Shown here in pieces: positions 34,323 to 44,045 of a DNA stretch of 64,000 bases (the first letter of the stretch is position 1; each line of letters starts with the position of its first letter). The notes beneath the pieces were generated by a model. The model was not told where the DNA came from. It did no database searches and worked only from the letters and a program-made list of their open reading frames with translations. Source of the stretch: Magicicada septendecula (lineage: Eukaryota; Arthropoda; Insecta; Hemiptera; Cicadidae); contig CM068370.1 of the NCBI GenBank assembly GCA_034769895.1, positions 36,742,247 through 36,806,246 on the forward strand, read 5' to 3'. Made by a program: the position numbers and the translations under genes.

Positions 34323-35738
34323 GATCCTTTAGTCTGATTTACAGAAAACCTGCATTTTTAAAAAGTGAGTGAGTCTAACAGCTTAACTGTAGGAAGTTAA
34401 TGAAGGAAACCTCATCTGCATAAGTATGTTATGTTATGCGGATTCAATGAAAGAAAATAAGTCCTCAAACAAGTGGTCACAAAATCAATTGGCTTATGTA
34501 AAATCAAGAAGAGGCGTTTAATGTAGTCATCGGCTCGTTGGTTTATAAATCACTAACGCCAAATTCTATCGTCTGTTATGTGCTCAATTTATGTTCAAGT
34601 ATTCGAGGCCGATATTACGGTTATATTTACGTAATACAAACGGACGATATGCGCAAACAATGTAGCTATATTCAACGCCATAAAACTGAATTATTGCTCC
34701 GATTTGTTGAGCAATTAGCAACGGACGTACAGAAGAAATGCTGCAATTATGTTTAAAGGCGGAAACAAAAGTACGGAAAATTGAATGCTGCAGAAATAAT
34801 TTCTGCAAATAATACTATTCATAATAGGCCTATTGTGTTCTATAACAAACATAAAACATTCGTTCAAGTGTTTCGCGAGCGGCATTGTGGCGCGCGTGTG
34901 ATAAATCTTTTTGTAACGTTAGATAAACGCAAACACACGCGCGCGCGTCCTCATAACAGTTTATGCATTTGCGACAGCACGAAATAACGCTGACTGAAAG
35001 TTGATTGTTTGCAAAGTAGACAGTATAAATACCAGGTCAGTGTAGAGATTGTTAATCTGCAGTGAACGTTTTAAATGTTAAAGCCAATAGAAATCGTTTG
35101 TAGCGATATTGTTCTATTAAAAATTATAATAGCTTCCTTCAATTCGTGCCCTCTGTATAAGATAGTATCGTACAGAATTAACCAGTTTCCGTCTTTAATA
35201 CTTTTTACCGTTTTTGTCCCCCCCCCCCCAAGACTCTTTTGTACACAGGAACATTAGGCTTCGTTAAACGATAGAAAACGGTAACACGCCTATCTGCCTC
35301 GAAGAAAGTTGGATAATTGAAAGTTTCACTGGCAAACCTTACTTTGTTGGTAATGTTAATCTGCGCGGAGACGTCGCTTTCACAAGCTACTAAGCCTCGA
35401 CAATAGACAATTCACTGAGCGCGGTACGATGTTTCCATTTAGTGTTATCACAGTATGCAACTGCTTGTTTCTGCAGGTGTCAACTGGCGGTTGTAGGGTC
35501 GGCCGCGCAAATGGGAAACGAAGGGCCGTTCTTTCGGGCGTCACAAGTGCGGTGAGAAATCGAAATCGGAGACCATAAGGGGTTAGTGGTAAAACTACCC
35601 AAGTCCCAAGTTTTAATGACGTTTCAAGACGTTCCAAAAACATTTTTTATGCATTTATCTTTTTTACTTTTATTTTTATTTTTAACGGCTTTATAATCAA
35701 TAAAATCTCTATTAATAATAAAAATTAACCTAGAAAAT
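34323..35738. other. No recognisable feature
   Basis: Nothing identified apart from a TAGGCCTA octamer (about 34826) and a poly-C run (about 35220). Confidence 0.5.
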
Positions 35739-35787
35739 AATCAGTTTTATTATTTCTTTTATGAATTTGCTAACTGCTATAATTTTT

Positions 35788-35836
35788 ATTGTTCGACTAA
35801 GCTTTTCGTCATCACTGACATCATCAGGTCTTCAAC
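35788..35836 (-). ncRNA. Hammerhead ribozyme, left arm
   Basis: Mirror image of the right-arm ribozyme: on the minus strand GUUGAAGAC, CUGAUGA, GUC/GAC stem II, GAAA, AGCU and UA, then GUCGAACAAU. Confidence 0.75.
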
Positions 35837-35852
35837 AACCAAAGTTCAGGTT

Positions 35853-35901
35853 GTTGAAGACCTGATGATGTCAGTGATGACGAAAAGCTTAGTCGAACAA
35901 T
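35853..35901 (+). ncRNA. Hammerhead ribozyme, right arm
   Basis: Stem I has two parts: GAC/GUC next to the core and GUUG/CAAU beyond an AA/GAA internal loop, as natural type I hammerheads have. CTGATGA is at 35862-35868. Stem II is GTC/GAC with a 6-nt loop, GAAA is at 35882-35885, stem III is the palindrome AGCT, and UA precedes the predicted cleavage after 35891. The core is intact. Stem III is too short to fold alone, so pairing of two copies is likely needed. Confidence 0.8.
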
Positions 35902-35985
35902 AAAAATTATAGCAGTTAGCAAATTCATAAAAGAAATAGTAAGGATGGCTGCTAATTTAAACACTACGAAGAAAATCAGTTTTAT

Positions 35986-36334
35986 GATTTATCATTACGC
36001 TTGAAAACCTTTAATTTCAGTTTTCCGTAAATTGACATGAATGGGCGTGGATAGTTTTACCAATAAACCAAAGATTATGCATGATTTTATTGAAAATCTG
36101 TTTTTCTATTTTTTTCTATTCTACGAAAACCCAGTGATCTTAAATTATTAGTTAAGAACTGTTACTTACGATTATCAGTACTTCAGGAAGATCCTGAAAA
36201 GCTAAGAAATTTATTCTTAGTTCCAATTTTTCATAAATCAAGGACGTCATTAGATTATCGACGATTTTGCCTGTGTGAAAGTAAGAAACGCTACGTAAGA
36301 AGTTGCATATTTACACATTTAAATAAACTGTTAG
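35986..36334. other. No recognisable feature
   Basis: Nothing identified. Confidence 0.5.
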
Positions 36335-36625
36335 TCAACTCTTAATATCGTTAGTCCTTGCCGGGCTATTAGGCCCAGGTCTAATACAGTTTTCACCAAC
36401 AGACGTTTCGGCCCCACCATTGGATCCCATCTTGCGTGTTGAAAGATTCAAAATGACTATAACTGGCAAGACGTGCGCCGATTCCCACAAAACTGTGCCG
36501 GTTCGTTCTACACTGAAGATGGCCTCCATCGGTGGGATCGCGGCCTAATAGCTCGAAAAGGAACAACAATATTAACAGAATTGACGCCGGCCGTGGGAGC
36601 CTACGACATCGTCTGTTAGTCACTC
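36335..36625. mobile_element. MULE-like TIR foldback with two hammerhead remnants
   Basis: The left part reads GCCGGGCTATTAGGCCCAGG then AACAGACGTTTCGGCCCCACC and CCCATCTTG. The right part reads ACACTGAAGATGGCCTCC, a GGTGGGATC block and GCGGCCTAATAGCTCG, continuing to GACGCCGGCCGTGGGAGCC. The two halves are imperfect inverted copies of the TIR seen at 19.0-20.6, 38.6 and 58.9 kb. In the left half the CUGA box is mutated; in the right half the GAAAC box is deleted. Neither ribozyme looks active. Confidence 0.6.
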
Positions 36626-36949
36626 CTAAAAACTGACAGTTGACCTCTTAGTGTGACTGACCGAAGAGGTTCCCGTAAGTGCTTTGGGGAAGAGGTTCCC
36701 CAAAATAGAAACAACGTAATTTTCGAAAAGATTGTTTATGAACGTAATAAAATAATTTAATACATTTTAATTTATAACTTAAATTTATAACCTGGTAATT
36801 TATATTTACCAAATTTATAACTTTTTATATACTAGATTTATAACTTAATTTATATTTAGGCCTATGTTTGATTTAATAACTTGTAATGATACAGAAAACA
36901 CAAGACCAGTTACAGCGGGCGATATTTACGTTCAATAGCATCATACAAG
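36626..36949. other. No recognisable feature
   Basis: A local AAGAGGTTCCC duplication (around 36665-36705) and AT-rich sequence; nothing identified. Confidence 0.5.
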
Positions 36950-37540
36950 ACAATGGGCTACAGACCTCTGCTCAAAATCTAAAATAATGGCATTTCAGGA
37001 CAGGTATCCTATAAGAACTAAGATAGTCGTGAAGAATCAGATTTTGGATCAGGTTAGTCATTTAATTACCTGGGTAATGATATCTCATATGGAACTGATA
37101 TTGATTGGGATAGTAAACTAACAAAATGTAGACGCGTCTGTGGAACGATTCATAGGTAGGCCTACCAGAAAAATAAAACACGAAAGGATATCCGAATGAA
37201 ATTTTATAAAACTGTGGCTGTCCCCACATTCCTGTATGCTAATGAGACATGGGCACTTGGTAAAAGGGACGTGTAGAGGATTCAGGTAGCCGGAATGAAA
37301 TGTCTAAGAGGGACGCAAGGTTGTTCTCTCTTGGATCGGAGAAGGAACGAGGATATTAGACGCGATTTAAACATTGTATCATTGCACCAAACGATTGAAG
37401 ACCACAGTAGGAGGTGGTGTGAATACTTGAATCGCATGTCCAATATCCGTCTACCTGTGGTTGCTTTGGGTTATCACCCTGTTGGGAAGACAGATGTCGG
37501 TAGACCGAGGAGGAGATGGGTTCCGGAACAGGTCTAAGGT
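36950..37540 (+). pseudogene. LINE C-terminal fragment, family A copy 2
   Basis: In order: IMAFQDRYPIRTKIVVKNQI, a QVSHFNYLGNDISYGTDI-like piece, KFYKTVAVPTFLYANETW (about 37198-37250), and from 37295 an 80-codon open stretch with GCSLLDRRRNEDIRRDL, RRWCEYLNRMSNI and GRPRRRWVPEQV. At least three stops or frameshifts interrupt it. Its last part is the seed of the 100-bp array that follows. Closely related to 1918-2395, and more distantly to 44046-44790. Confidence 0.8.
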
Positions 37541-38217
37541 CTAAGACCGTCTACCTCTGGTTGCTTTGGGTCATCACCCTATTGGGAAGAGAGATGTCGG
37601 TAGACCGAGGAGGAGATGGGTTCCGGAACAGGTCTAAGGTCTAAGACCGTCTACCTCTGGTTGCTTTGGGTTATCACCCTATTGGGAAGAGAGATGTCGG
37701 TAGACCGAGGAGGAGATGGGTTCCGGAACAGGTCTAAGGTCTAAGACCGTCTACCTCTGGTTGCTTTGGGTTATCACCCTATTGGGAAGACAGATGTCGG
37801 TAGACCGAGGAGGAGATGGGTTCCGGAACAGGTCTAAGGTCTAAGACCGTCTACCTCTGGTTGCTTTGGGTCATCACCCTATTGGGAAGAGAGATGTCGG
37901 TAGACCGAGGAGGAGATGGGTTCCGGAACAGGTCTAAGGTCTAAGACCGTCTACCTCTGGTTGCTTTGGGTTATCACCCTATTGGGAAGAGAGATGTCGG
38001 TAGACCGAGGAGGAGATGGGTTCCGGAACAGGTCTAAGGTCTAAGACCGTCTACCTCTGGTTGCTTTGGGTTATCACCCTATTGGGAAGACAGATGTCGG
38101 TAGACCGAGGAGGAGATGGGTTCCGGAACAGGTCTAAGGTCTAAGACCGTCTACCTCTGGTTGCTTTGGGTTATCACCCTATTGGGAAGAGAGATGTCGG
38201 TAGACCGAGGAGGAGAT
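37451..38217 (+). repeat. 100-bp tandem array from a LINE 3' end, ~7.7 copies
   Basis: The period is exactly 100 bp: TTGCTTTGGG recurs at 37461, 37561, and so on to 38161. Each unit repeats the coding stretch for VALGYHP and GRPRRRWVPEQV plus a GGTCTAAGGTCTAAGACCGT joint. Two variant sites (TTATC/TCATC and CAGATG/GAGATG) follow the order Tc, Cg, Tg, Tc, Cg, Tg, Tc, Tg, so a three-unit block was duplicated. 100 is not a multiple of three, so it does not encode a repeat protein. The array ends in the LINE's (GATGAC)n tail at 38217-38240. Confidence 0.95.
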
Positions 38218-38240
38218 GATGATGACGATGATGATGATTT

Positions 38241-38589
38241 AATAACTTACACAAAGAAAAGTGGAAAAACAAAATAGTAAAATAGCATGAAATTGTGTGT
38301 GTGTAATGTAAATGACGTTATTGTTTTCGGAAGCGACGAGCGCTCACCTAACATGTATCCGTACGCTTTGCAGCTGGCGACCTGTTAGCTCAAACAAAAT
38401 TTACATATAAATACCTTTCCTGCGGACATTATTCGCACAAGGTTTCGTTGCATTTACACGAAATTAACTTCACGGTTGCTTTGTTATGTTGAAACAACAG
38501 TCCGCGTTTTGCAACAAATTAATTGCGCGCGCGCTAGCATCGGTGCGCGTTAGCACGTTTGGCACTAATCTCGGACGATTCTACACAAA
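38241..38589. other. No recognisable feature
   Basis: Nothing identified; GCGCGCGC at about 38526-38533. Confidence 0.45.
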
Positions 38590-38795
38590 ACGCGGTTTTG
38601 AACAAACCACTCTTTACCACAGTACTGTGAGAAGTGGTGAACACCTTCAATCGTGTTTTACTGAAGATGGCCTCCGATGGTGGAGCCGAACCGTCTGTTC
38701 TAATTAAGAGCATTAGACCACGGCCTAATAGCCTGGGAAAGGGGTAACAGCTTTAAGAGAGTTGACGCCAGCCGTGAGTGTCTAAGAGATCAAAT
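38590..38795 (+). mobile_element. MULE-like right TIR with hammerhead motif
   Basis: Contains CCACAGTACTGTGAGAAGTG (as at 2490), CTGAAGATGGCCTCCGATGG (38661), GACCACGGCCTAATAGCCTGGG (about 38713) and GTTGACGCCAGCCGTGAG. It is in the orientation of a right TIR, and with 36335-36500 it could bracket the LINE and its array as one 2.45-kb element. Confidence 0.6.
38656..38700 (+). ncRNA. Hammerhead-like motif, decayed
   Basis: CTGAAGA at 38661-38667, stem II GGCTCC-like pairing (GGCCTCC/GGAGCC), then GAACCGTC, so the GAAA box carries one change. Stem I is weak. Confidence 0.4.
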
Positions 38796-39242
38796 TATTT
38801 CTTCTTTACATCACATGTCAAGTGTCATATACACCAACATATTCTACTAATTATGATTGTTCACGGTTTAAACCAAGAGGCAGAATCCCTGTACCCTCTT
38901 GGATTCTACAGGGACTACTACAAGGGAAACTGTAGTAGTAGGAGCGTTCTGTTAAAACTGGAGAGTTCTCTAACCATCTTGATATGTTCCACATTCTTTT
39001 GCTGAAATTCCAGCCGAGCTTCTTCAGTAGTTCGTGTCTGTTTACTTTATTACTTCAGTCTTCGTTGCAAAGGCTTACAGTATATTAAAGCAGTGCTTCG
39101 TTTTAAAGACACCTATATTCCAGTAGTGTTACGTTTAAACCCACTGCAAATAATAGTTCCTTTTATTTAACTCCAAAGTATCACAGTCGTAGGTTGAGAC
39201 GATTATTTTCTTATACTTGTGATCTTTAAAGTAAAAGTTATA
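38796..39242. other. No recognisable feature
   Basis: A small imperfect palindrome around GAATCCCTGTACCCTCTTGG lies near 38882. Nothing else. Confidence 0.5.
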
Positions 39243-39295
39243 TTTTCTTACCTTTGTTAGGCCCGTCTTGTGACTTTTATCTTTAGAATAATATT

Positions 39296-39337
39296 AGCGT
39301 GACGCGTTTCAGATCATCTGACCCATCCTCAGACACT
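39296..39337 (-). ncRNA. Hammerhead ribozyme, left arm (CGCG stem III)
   Basis: Exact mirror of 39574-39615 on the minus strand, with the same stem I, II and III pairing. Confidence 0.7.
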
Positions 39338-39573
39338 TGCTCGAAAAGAGGTCGTCATATATTAAAATCCAATAAAAATAAAAATAAAAACACACATATG
39401 TAAACTCATTGTCAATAATTAATGTTCAAAAACACGAATAACACTGTTGTCGTGGACATTGGTGCACCAAGACAACAGTGTTATTCATGTTTTTGAACAT
39501 TAATTATTGACAGTGAGTTTGCATATGTGTGTTTTTATTTTTATTTTAATATATGGCTACCTCTTTTCGAGCA

Positions 39574-39615
39574 AGTGTCTGAGGATGGGTCAGATGATCT
39601 GAAACGCGTCACGCT
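39574..39615 (+). ncRNA. Hammerhead ribozyme, right arm (CGCG stem III)
   Basis: Stem I AGTGT (39574-39578) with ACGCT (39611-39615); CTGAGGA at 39579-39585; stem II GGTC/GATC; the box is GAAA (39601-39604); stem III palindrome CGCG; TC before the predicted cleavage after 39610. All core bases are present. Confidence 0.75.
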
Positions 39616-39669
39616 AATATTATTCTAAAGATAAAAGTCACAAGACGGACCTAACAAAGGTAAGAAAAT

Positions 39670-40111
39670 AAGAAATTAAAATACGTGACTTCGTTAACAA
39701 ACAAAAATGTTTAAAAGTTATAGCGTGAATATTATAGGCCTACGCTGTGTTAAGAATGTACTTTGAAACTAATATTTTTAATGTTGTTTCATCGTCGTGT
39801 GCTTGCAAACAATAATTTACACCAGTTTAGCTTATCAATTTCACTAACCTTGAACTCCGGTTGAACACGATCGGCTTTCGGTAATGCATTTGCAATTTAA
39901 AGTCGGTTCAACACCCTTCGCGGAAGATGTTCAAAGAGCAAGTTGTAAAGAGTTGTATCTCTTTCTAATAATTCGTTTGTGCTTAGCCAGACCAATCTAC
40001 GGACTTCTAGCTTGCGTAAGTAAAATCTGTTTACGTGCTGTACAAAAGTGACTTATTGACAAATATACGTTTTATCTCAAACATTGTGTGCAAAAAACAA
40101 CATAAATGGAA
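39670..40111. other. No recognisable feature
   Basis: Nothing identified; TAGGCCTA at about 39735. Confidence 0.5.
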
Positions 40112-40240
40112 TTTTAGTTAAGAAAGCTGTGTTAGTGGTTATAACCACAAGTAGAATAAACACTGTTGCACATCAATATAGAAAAATTATTTTGATTAGC
40201 GCTTTAAGCTTCACAGCTCACCATCAGATCGGAAACAACC
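40112..40240 (-). mobile_element. Degraded hammerhead element, GCGC stem III family
   Basis: ACTGTTGCACATCAATATAG then AAAAATTATTTTGATTAGCGCTT matches the 6932-7068 foldback (TGTTGCACACCACTATAGAAAAATTAT ... AGCGCT). The minus strand then reads CUGAUGG, GAGC...GCUU as stem II, and UAAAGCGCUAAUC, a hammerhead with a damaged core (40192-40230). Confidence 0.5.
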
Positions 40241-40878
40241 TTAATTTTAACTTGTGCGTATTTCGGAATGACAATATTAGCCAGACATTGTTTATTAAAC
40301 TATATTTTACTTAAAACCCTCTTCTTCAATTTGCCTTTTAATTTGAGATATTTAAAGACTTCACTTACCTTATAATGTTTCGGTTTTAAAGAGACGTGAA
40401 ACATCAGATCTTTGTGGTGAATTTTGGCACACACGAATCAACGTAGTATACCAAAATTCTATGTTTCTGTTTACAGGAAACAATATCTGATATAATCGAA
40501 AATACAACGTATGTAGACTCTTTTAGAGCGGATACTGATTGGTTGAAATCAACGAGGTATCATATCGTGTTGGCGTTCATAGAAATTACATACTGTTTCT
40601 GTGAAACAGCTCGGTGTTATGAAGTAATTTGTGTCGATGTCGACGACGGCTGTTAAACGGTTCTGATTGGGTGGAGAGGAAAGCTTTTGTTTAGAAAGCT
40701 TGCTGGGGAAAACCCCGGCAAGTTCACCAAGGTCAAAGACGTGTATCACCGGACCGGCCTTTACGTAACTCACCAGTCTTACGCGGCCCTGATATCGACA
40801 CCCGTTACACTGTTTCGCACATGAATCGATAATCAGTCAGTCGAAAACCTTATTTTTGTTTTCTGGGTATTTTTTTGT
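40241..40878. other. No recognisable feature
   Basis: Nothing identified. Confidence 0.5.
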
Positions 40879-40879
40879 C

Positions 40880-41560
40880 ATTTCTTCTTCTTCATTCGCC
40901 GGATTAGGCGACATCACCTGTTCCGGTCTCTACTTTCAAGCCATCTTTTGCGTGGTCTTCCCACATTGCACGGCGCATATTGTAAAACTTGTTGAGGTAG
41001 CCTTTTCGCTTCCATTCTACCTATATGTTCAATCCATCTCAGCTTACATTTCTCGATTCTTGCTTTTACACAGAATATACCCAATTCATGTCTTATCACA
41101 TCGTTTCTAATTCTATCGTTTCGTGTACATCACTTTACACATCTCAAGAAATTCATCACTCCACCTTGTGTATGACTTGTATCTTCTTTAGATAATATCC
41201 ATGTTTTGGAACCGAATAAAAGAGTGGGGACTGCCATACCTTATAAAACTTCATTTGAGTTTCATTTCTTGTTTTCTTTCCTCAAGTTCTTTTAATAATG
41301 TCACAAATCGCTTGAAGTCTGTTCACTCTCGATGTCCTCGTCAAATTGATACGTAATGTCACATCCTAGGTATTGAAAGTTGGATATTTGCTCCAGTTTT
41401 TTATCACTGATCGTAATTTTGGATCTTACCTGATGTTTGCCTTTGAAAGGCATTACTTTTGTTTTATTAACAGATATATTCAAATTATATTGAGCAATGT
41501 GGTGGCTCAGTTTGTGAATGGCTCTCTGTAAGTTATCTTCTGTTTTGTCATTTTATGACC
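40880..41560 (-). pseudogene. LINE C-terminal fragment, family G
   Basis: From 41483 on the minus strand: NISVNKTKVMPFKGKHQVRS, ISDKKLEQISNFQYLGCDIT, a NSNEVL-GMAVPTLLFGSKTW-like piece (about 41245), FLRCVK and then LGIFCVKARIEKCKLRWIEH, IGRMEAKRLPQQ and CNVGRPRKRWLE. The tail has GAAGAAGAAG (40886-40896). Several stops and a frameshift separate the pieces. Confidence 0.8.
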
Positions 41561-41765
41561 ATTATTTTATACCATTACGACTGGTCGTTTCCGACTGACC
41601 AGTATAAATTTCGTTTCTAACCTAAATTTCCTAATGGGTTTTAATCTGAGGTTTGTCCAAAGATCTTACGTAGAATTTTGTAGCGACTTGTGTACTTACC
41701 TCTTGTGAAATTAAAAACCAAATCGCTATCCTTCTTACTTCTTACTCTGTGTGTCTACGTAATAC

Positions 41766-42156
41766 CAGTGGCGTATCTAGAATTTGGCCTTGGGGAGGGG
41801 GTCCGGGATCAGGTCGAATTCATACAAAAGAAAAATCAAGATAAGACTAACCGACATTACTATCTTTAAAGTGGCTTAAATCAGTTAAAACAAACGATAA
41901 TATCACAATAAAAATATGCGTTATTGAAACATTGTTTACAAGATACTTCCTGAATGAAATGATTTTCCTATACTTCATATTTCAACCTGTTCTTTAATTT
42001 TAAAAAGAGTTACTATAGTACGTTACTATATTAGCGTACACACCTGGGAAAATAATAAAACAGTCTAAAAATTAAGAGATTACTAAAATTCGTCAACTTT
42101 TTCGACCCTTTAGTGGGGGGTCCGGTCCCATTCGCCTTCTCGTAAATACGCTGTGA
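41766..42156 (+). mobile_element. Non-autonomous hAT-like element, GGCGTAT family
   Basis: CAGTGGCGTATCTAGAATTT at the left, TTCATACAAAAGAAAAATCA, ATTAGCGTACACACCTG in the middle, GTCAACTTTTTCGACCCTTT and CGTAAATACGCTGTG at the right. Same order as copies at 3286 and 57497. No clean target duplication. Confidence 0.6.
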
Positions 42157-42159
42157 CTA

Positions 42160-42600
42160 TACATCATCATCATAATCGTCGTTGTCGTCGTCTCATCATC
42201 AACCTCAAGGATTAGGCTCATCCTGAACCTGTTCTGGGACCCTCTTCGCTCTCAGAAGTCCTACATCTCCCTTCCCCACCGTTTATATTCCATTGCTAGC
42301 ACTGGGATCCTGTCACCCGCCATTCTTCCCAAAACGTTCACACCACCTTCTTTTGTGGCTGTTTAGCTGTTCTAACAATGGGTTAGCCCCCCCCCCACAG
42401 TTCTTTCCTTATTTCCACAGTCTTCCTTCTATCGAGAATGGTACAGCCCAGTCAACTCCCCATAAACTTCATCTCCGCTGCCTGAATCTTTACTTTGTCT
42501 CTTTCTGTTGTAACCCTGGCTACATCTCCGTACATCAAAATTGGTACCGCTACAGTGTTAAAAAACCTTGTCCTTGTTGCTGTGACTATTATTAATTAAA
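42160..42600 (-). pseudogene. LINE C-terminal fragment, family H
   Basis: The minus strand has a VAVPILMYGDVARVTTERDK-like piece (about 42560-42500), IQAAEMKF, then GCTILD-RKTVEIRKELWGG (about 42440-42400). It ends with an EEGPRTGSG-like end and a (GAT)n-type tail seen as CATCATCATCAT at 42164. The frame is broken in several places. The arrangement matches the other LINE 3' ends in the window. Confidence 0.6.
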
Positions 42601-43070
42601 ATTCTTGTTCACGTATGATAACACAGTCCTTAGTGTAATGTGCAGTAAGAGACTACCTGAACACTGTAGTTTAGTCATAGTTTCAGCGTAACCTGGCTAG
42701 TCTTATAAATGTAAATAGTTGCTAGTAAATGTAAAACTGTTGTTACGTGTTTGGGTTCACAATAGTTCCAAGGTCACTGCCAAGTTTAGGGCGCCGCGGG
42801 CACAATGCACACGTGCCGCTCCGTTCCACAAACAACGTCGGCTTACTGGTTGGTTATTTGTTATTAATTGTTTAAATTATTCAAGGCTTTTTGTACACCA
42901 ATGCCAGACATGTTATTGTCCTTAACAGATCTACGCTCTGCACATTGTATAACTGCACTGTATCCTATCTTATCTTTGATGTTACTCTGTGCGTAACCAA
43001 TGCTTATGTGTTCTTACAATAAACTGATGCCTGTATTAAATAATTAAATTTAAACACTTTCTGCTACAGT
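42601..43070. other. No recognisable feature
   Basis: Nothing identified. Confidence 0.5.
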
Positions 43071-43300
43071 CTATTTCTTGATGCATAAATAATTTATTTA
43101 ATATTTACAAATTCTTTACCTCAAGATGTTTTATTCCCTTGTTTGGTACATGTTTCGGGAAGCGTTTTGTTTCCGTATGTAATTATATGACATGCAATCA
43201 GGAAGGCTGAAGATGGGACCAATACGCCCCGAAACATGTACCAAACAAGGGAATAAAACATCTTGAGAGAAAGAATTTATACATATTAAATAATTAAAAT
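43071..43300 (+). mobile_element. Foldback element, ACAUGU hammerhead family, copy 2
   Basis: TCTATTTCTTGATG at the left is shared with 32577. The arms TACCTCAAGATGTTTTATTC then CCTTGTTTGGTACATGTTTCG and their inverted match at 43230-43268 pair over about 40 bp. One intact-looking HHR is on the right arm; the left arm lacks the CUGA box. Confidence 0.7.
43203..43242 (+). ncRNA. Hammerhead-like motif (ACAUGU family)
   Basis: CTGAAGA at 43207-43213, stem II GGG/CCC, GAAA at 43231-43234, palindrome CATG as stem III, TA next. Stem I is only GG/CC. Confidence 0.5.
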
Positions 43301-43324
43301 AGGTTATAATTAATTTTTTTTAAT

Positions 43325-43990
43325 TTTGTATCGGCCATTTAAGAACCACATGCCAATTTAAATTATTTATTCTTTGGTCTTTCCTTTTATCCAATATTCT
43401 TTCATTTTTTTACTGTGTCTCTTCATCCTGTTTCAGTCCACTTTGAACCCGCGTTTCTCTTTCTCCTACCCTGGACTCCTTCCATTTTTAACACTTTTCC
43501 CCGACAAACGTCTCTTTCAGTTGTTTCTTCTGCGTTTATATTTTTTTTTTTTTATAAATCCTTTTGGACTACTTTAATCCAACGTGATGTTGACTTCTTC
43601 CCCCACAGATATTTGAAACCCTGCTTTGTTAACCTATTGTCGTCCATTCTATATAAATGTCCAAAAAATAATAGTCTTCTTTTTCTCATTATTTCTGTAT
43701 ATTTTCTATACTCTAATATATTTCATCATTATACTTCTTAATTTCCAACCTTCTGAAGTTTTTCGTAGGCCTAATATTTTCCTAATAATTCGTCTTTGCA
43801 ATATTTATAGTTTGTCTAAATTATAATTCAGTGCTAGATATTCACTTGCATATAGGCATTCTGGCTTCACTACTGTACTGTAATGCCTTATTTTCGCATT
43901 TTTAGATATGCACTTTTTATTGTAAATATCTTTAGTTATACCATATGCTCTTTCCATTTTATGAATCCTTTCTTCTGTAGCAGATTTTTA
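43325..43990 (-). pseudogene. LINE C-terminal fragment, family D copy 2
   Basis: Collinear with 28960-29600 on the minus strand: ECLYASEYLALNYNLDKL, RRIIRKILGLRKTSEGWK, a GFKYLWGKKSTSRWIKVV piece, RGKVLKMEGVQGRRKRNAG and SKWTET. It carries about ten stops or frameshifts. It extends slightly further 5' than copy 1. Confidence 0.75.
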
Positions 43991-44045
43991 ATTAATTTCA
44001 ATAATGAATAAATTAATTTAATATGGTTCAACGAGCCGAAACGTT

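Larger units (their letters stand above)
35751..35973 (+). mobile_element. 223-bp hammerhead foldback with 12-bp target duplication
   Basis: Flanked by direct repeats AATCAGTTTTAT (35739-35750 and 35974-35985). Two ~90-bp arms are nearly perfect inverted repeats, each bearing a full HHR, so the ribozymes face each other. Beyond the right arm is an unpaired tail, GTAAGGATGGCTGCTAATTT then AAACACTACGAAGAA. The element at 45638-45861 has the same arms, the same tail and nearly the same length. The ATG in the tail opens a short frame (MAANLNT), conceivably the start of a Penelope-like ORF. The long, variable target duplication and the HHRs point to a non-autonomous Penelope-like retroelement rather than a DNA transposon. 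Confidence 0.85.
39243..39669. mobile_element. 427-bp near-perfect foldback with hammerhead at each arm
   Basis: The left arm starts TTTTCTTACCTTTGTTAGG and the right arm ends CCTAACAAAGGTAAGAAAA. Pairing continues almost unbroken for about 200 bp per arm to a short loop around 39453-39470 (ACATTGGTGCACC). A block of about 10 bp is missing from the right arm near 39543. An HHR lies near the outer end of each arm, facing outward. It would fold as RNA into a long hairpin. I see no target duplication or coding content. Confidence 0.85.
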
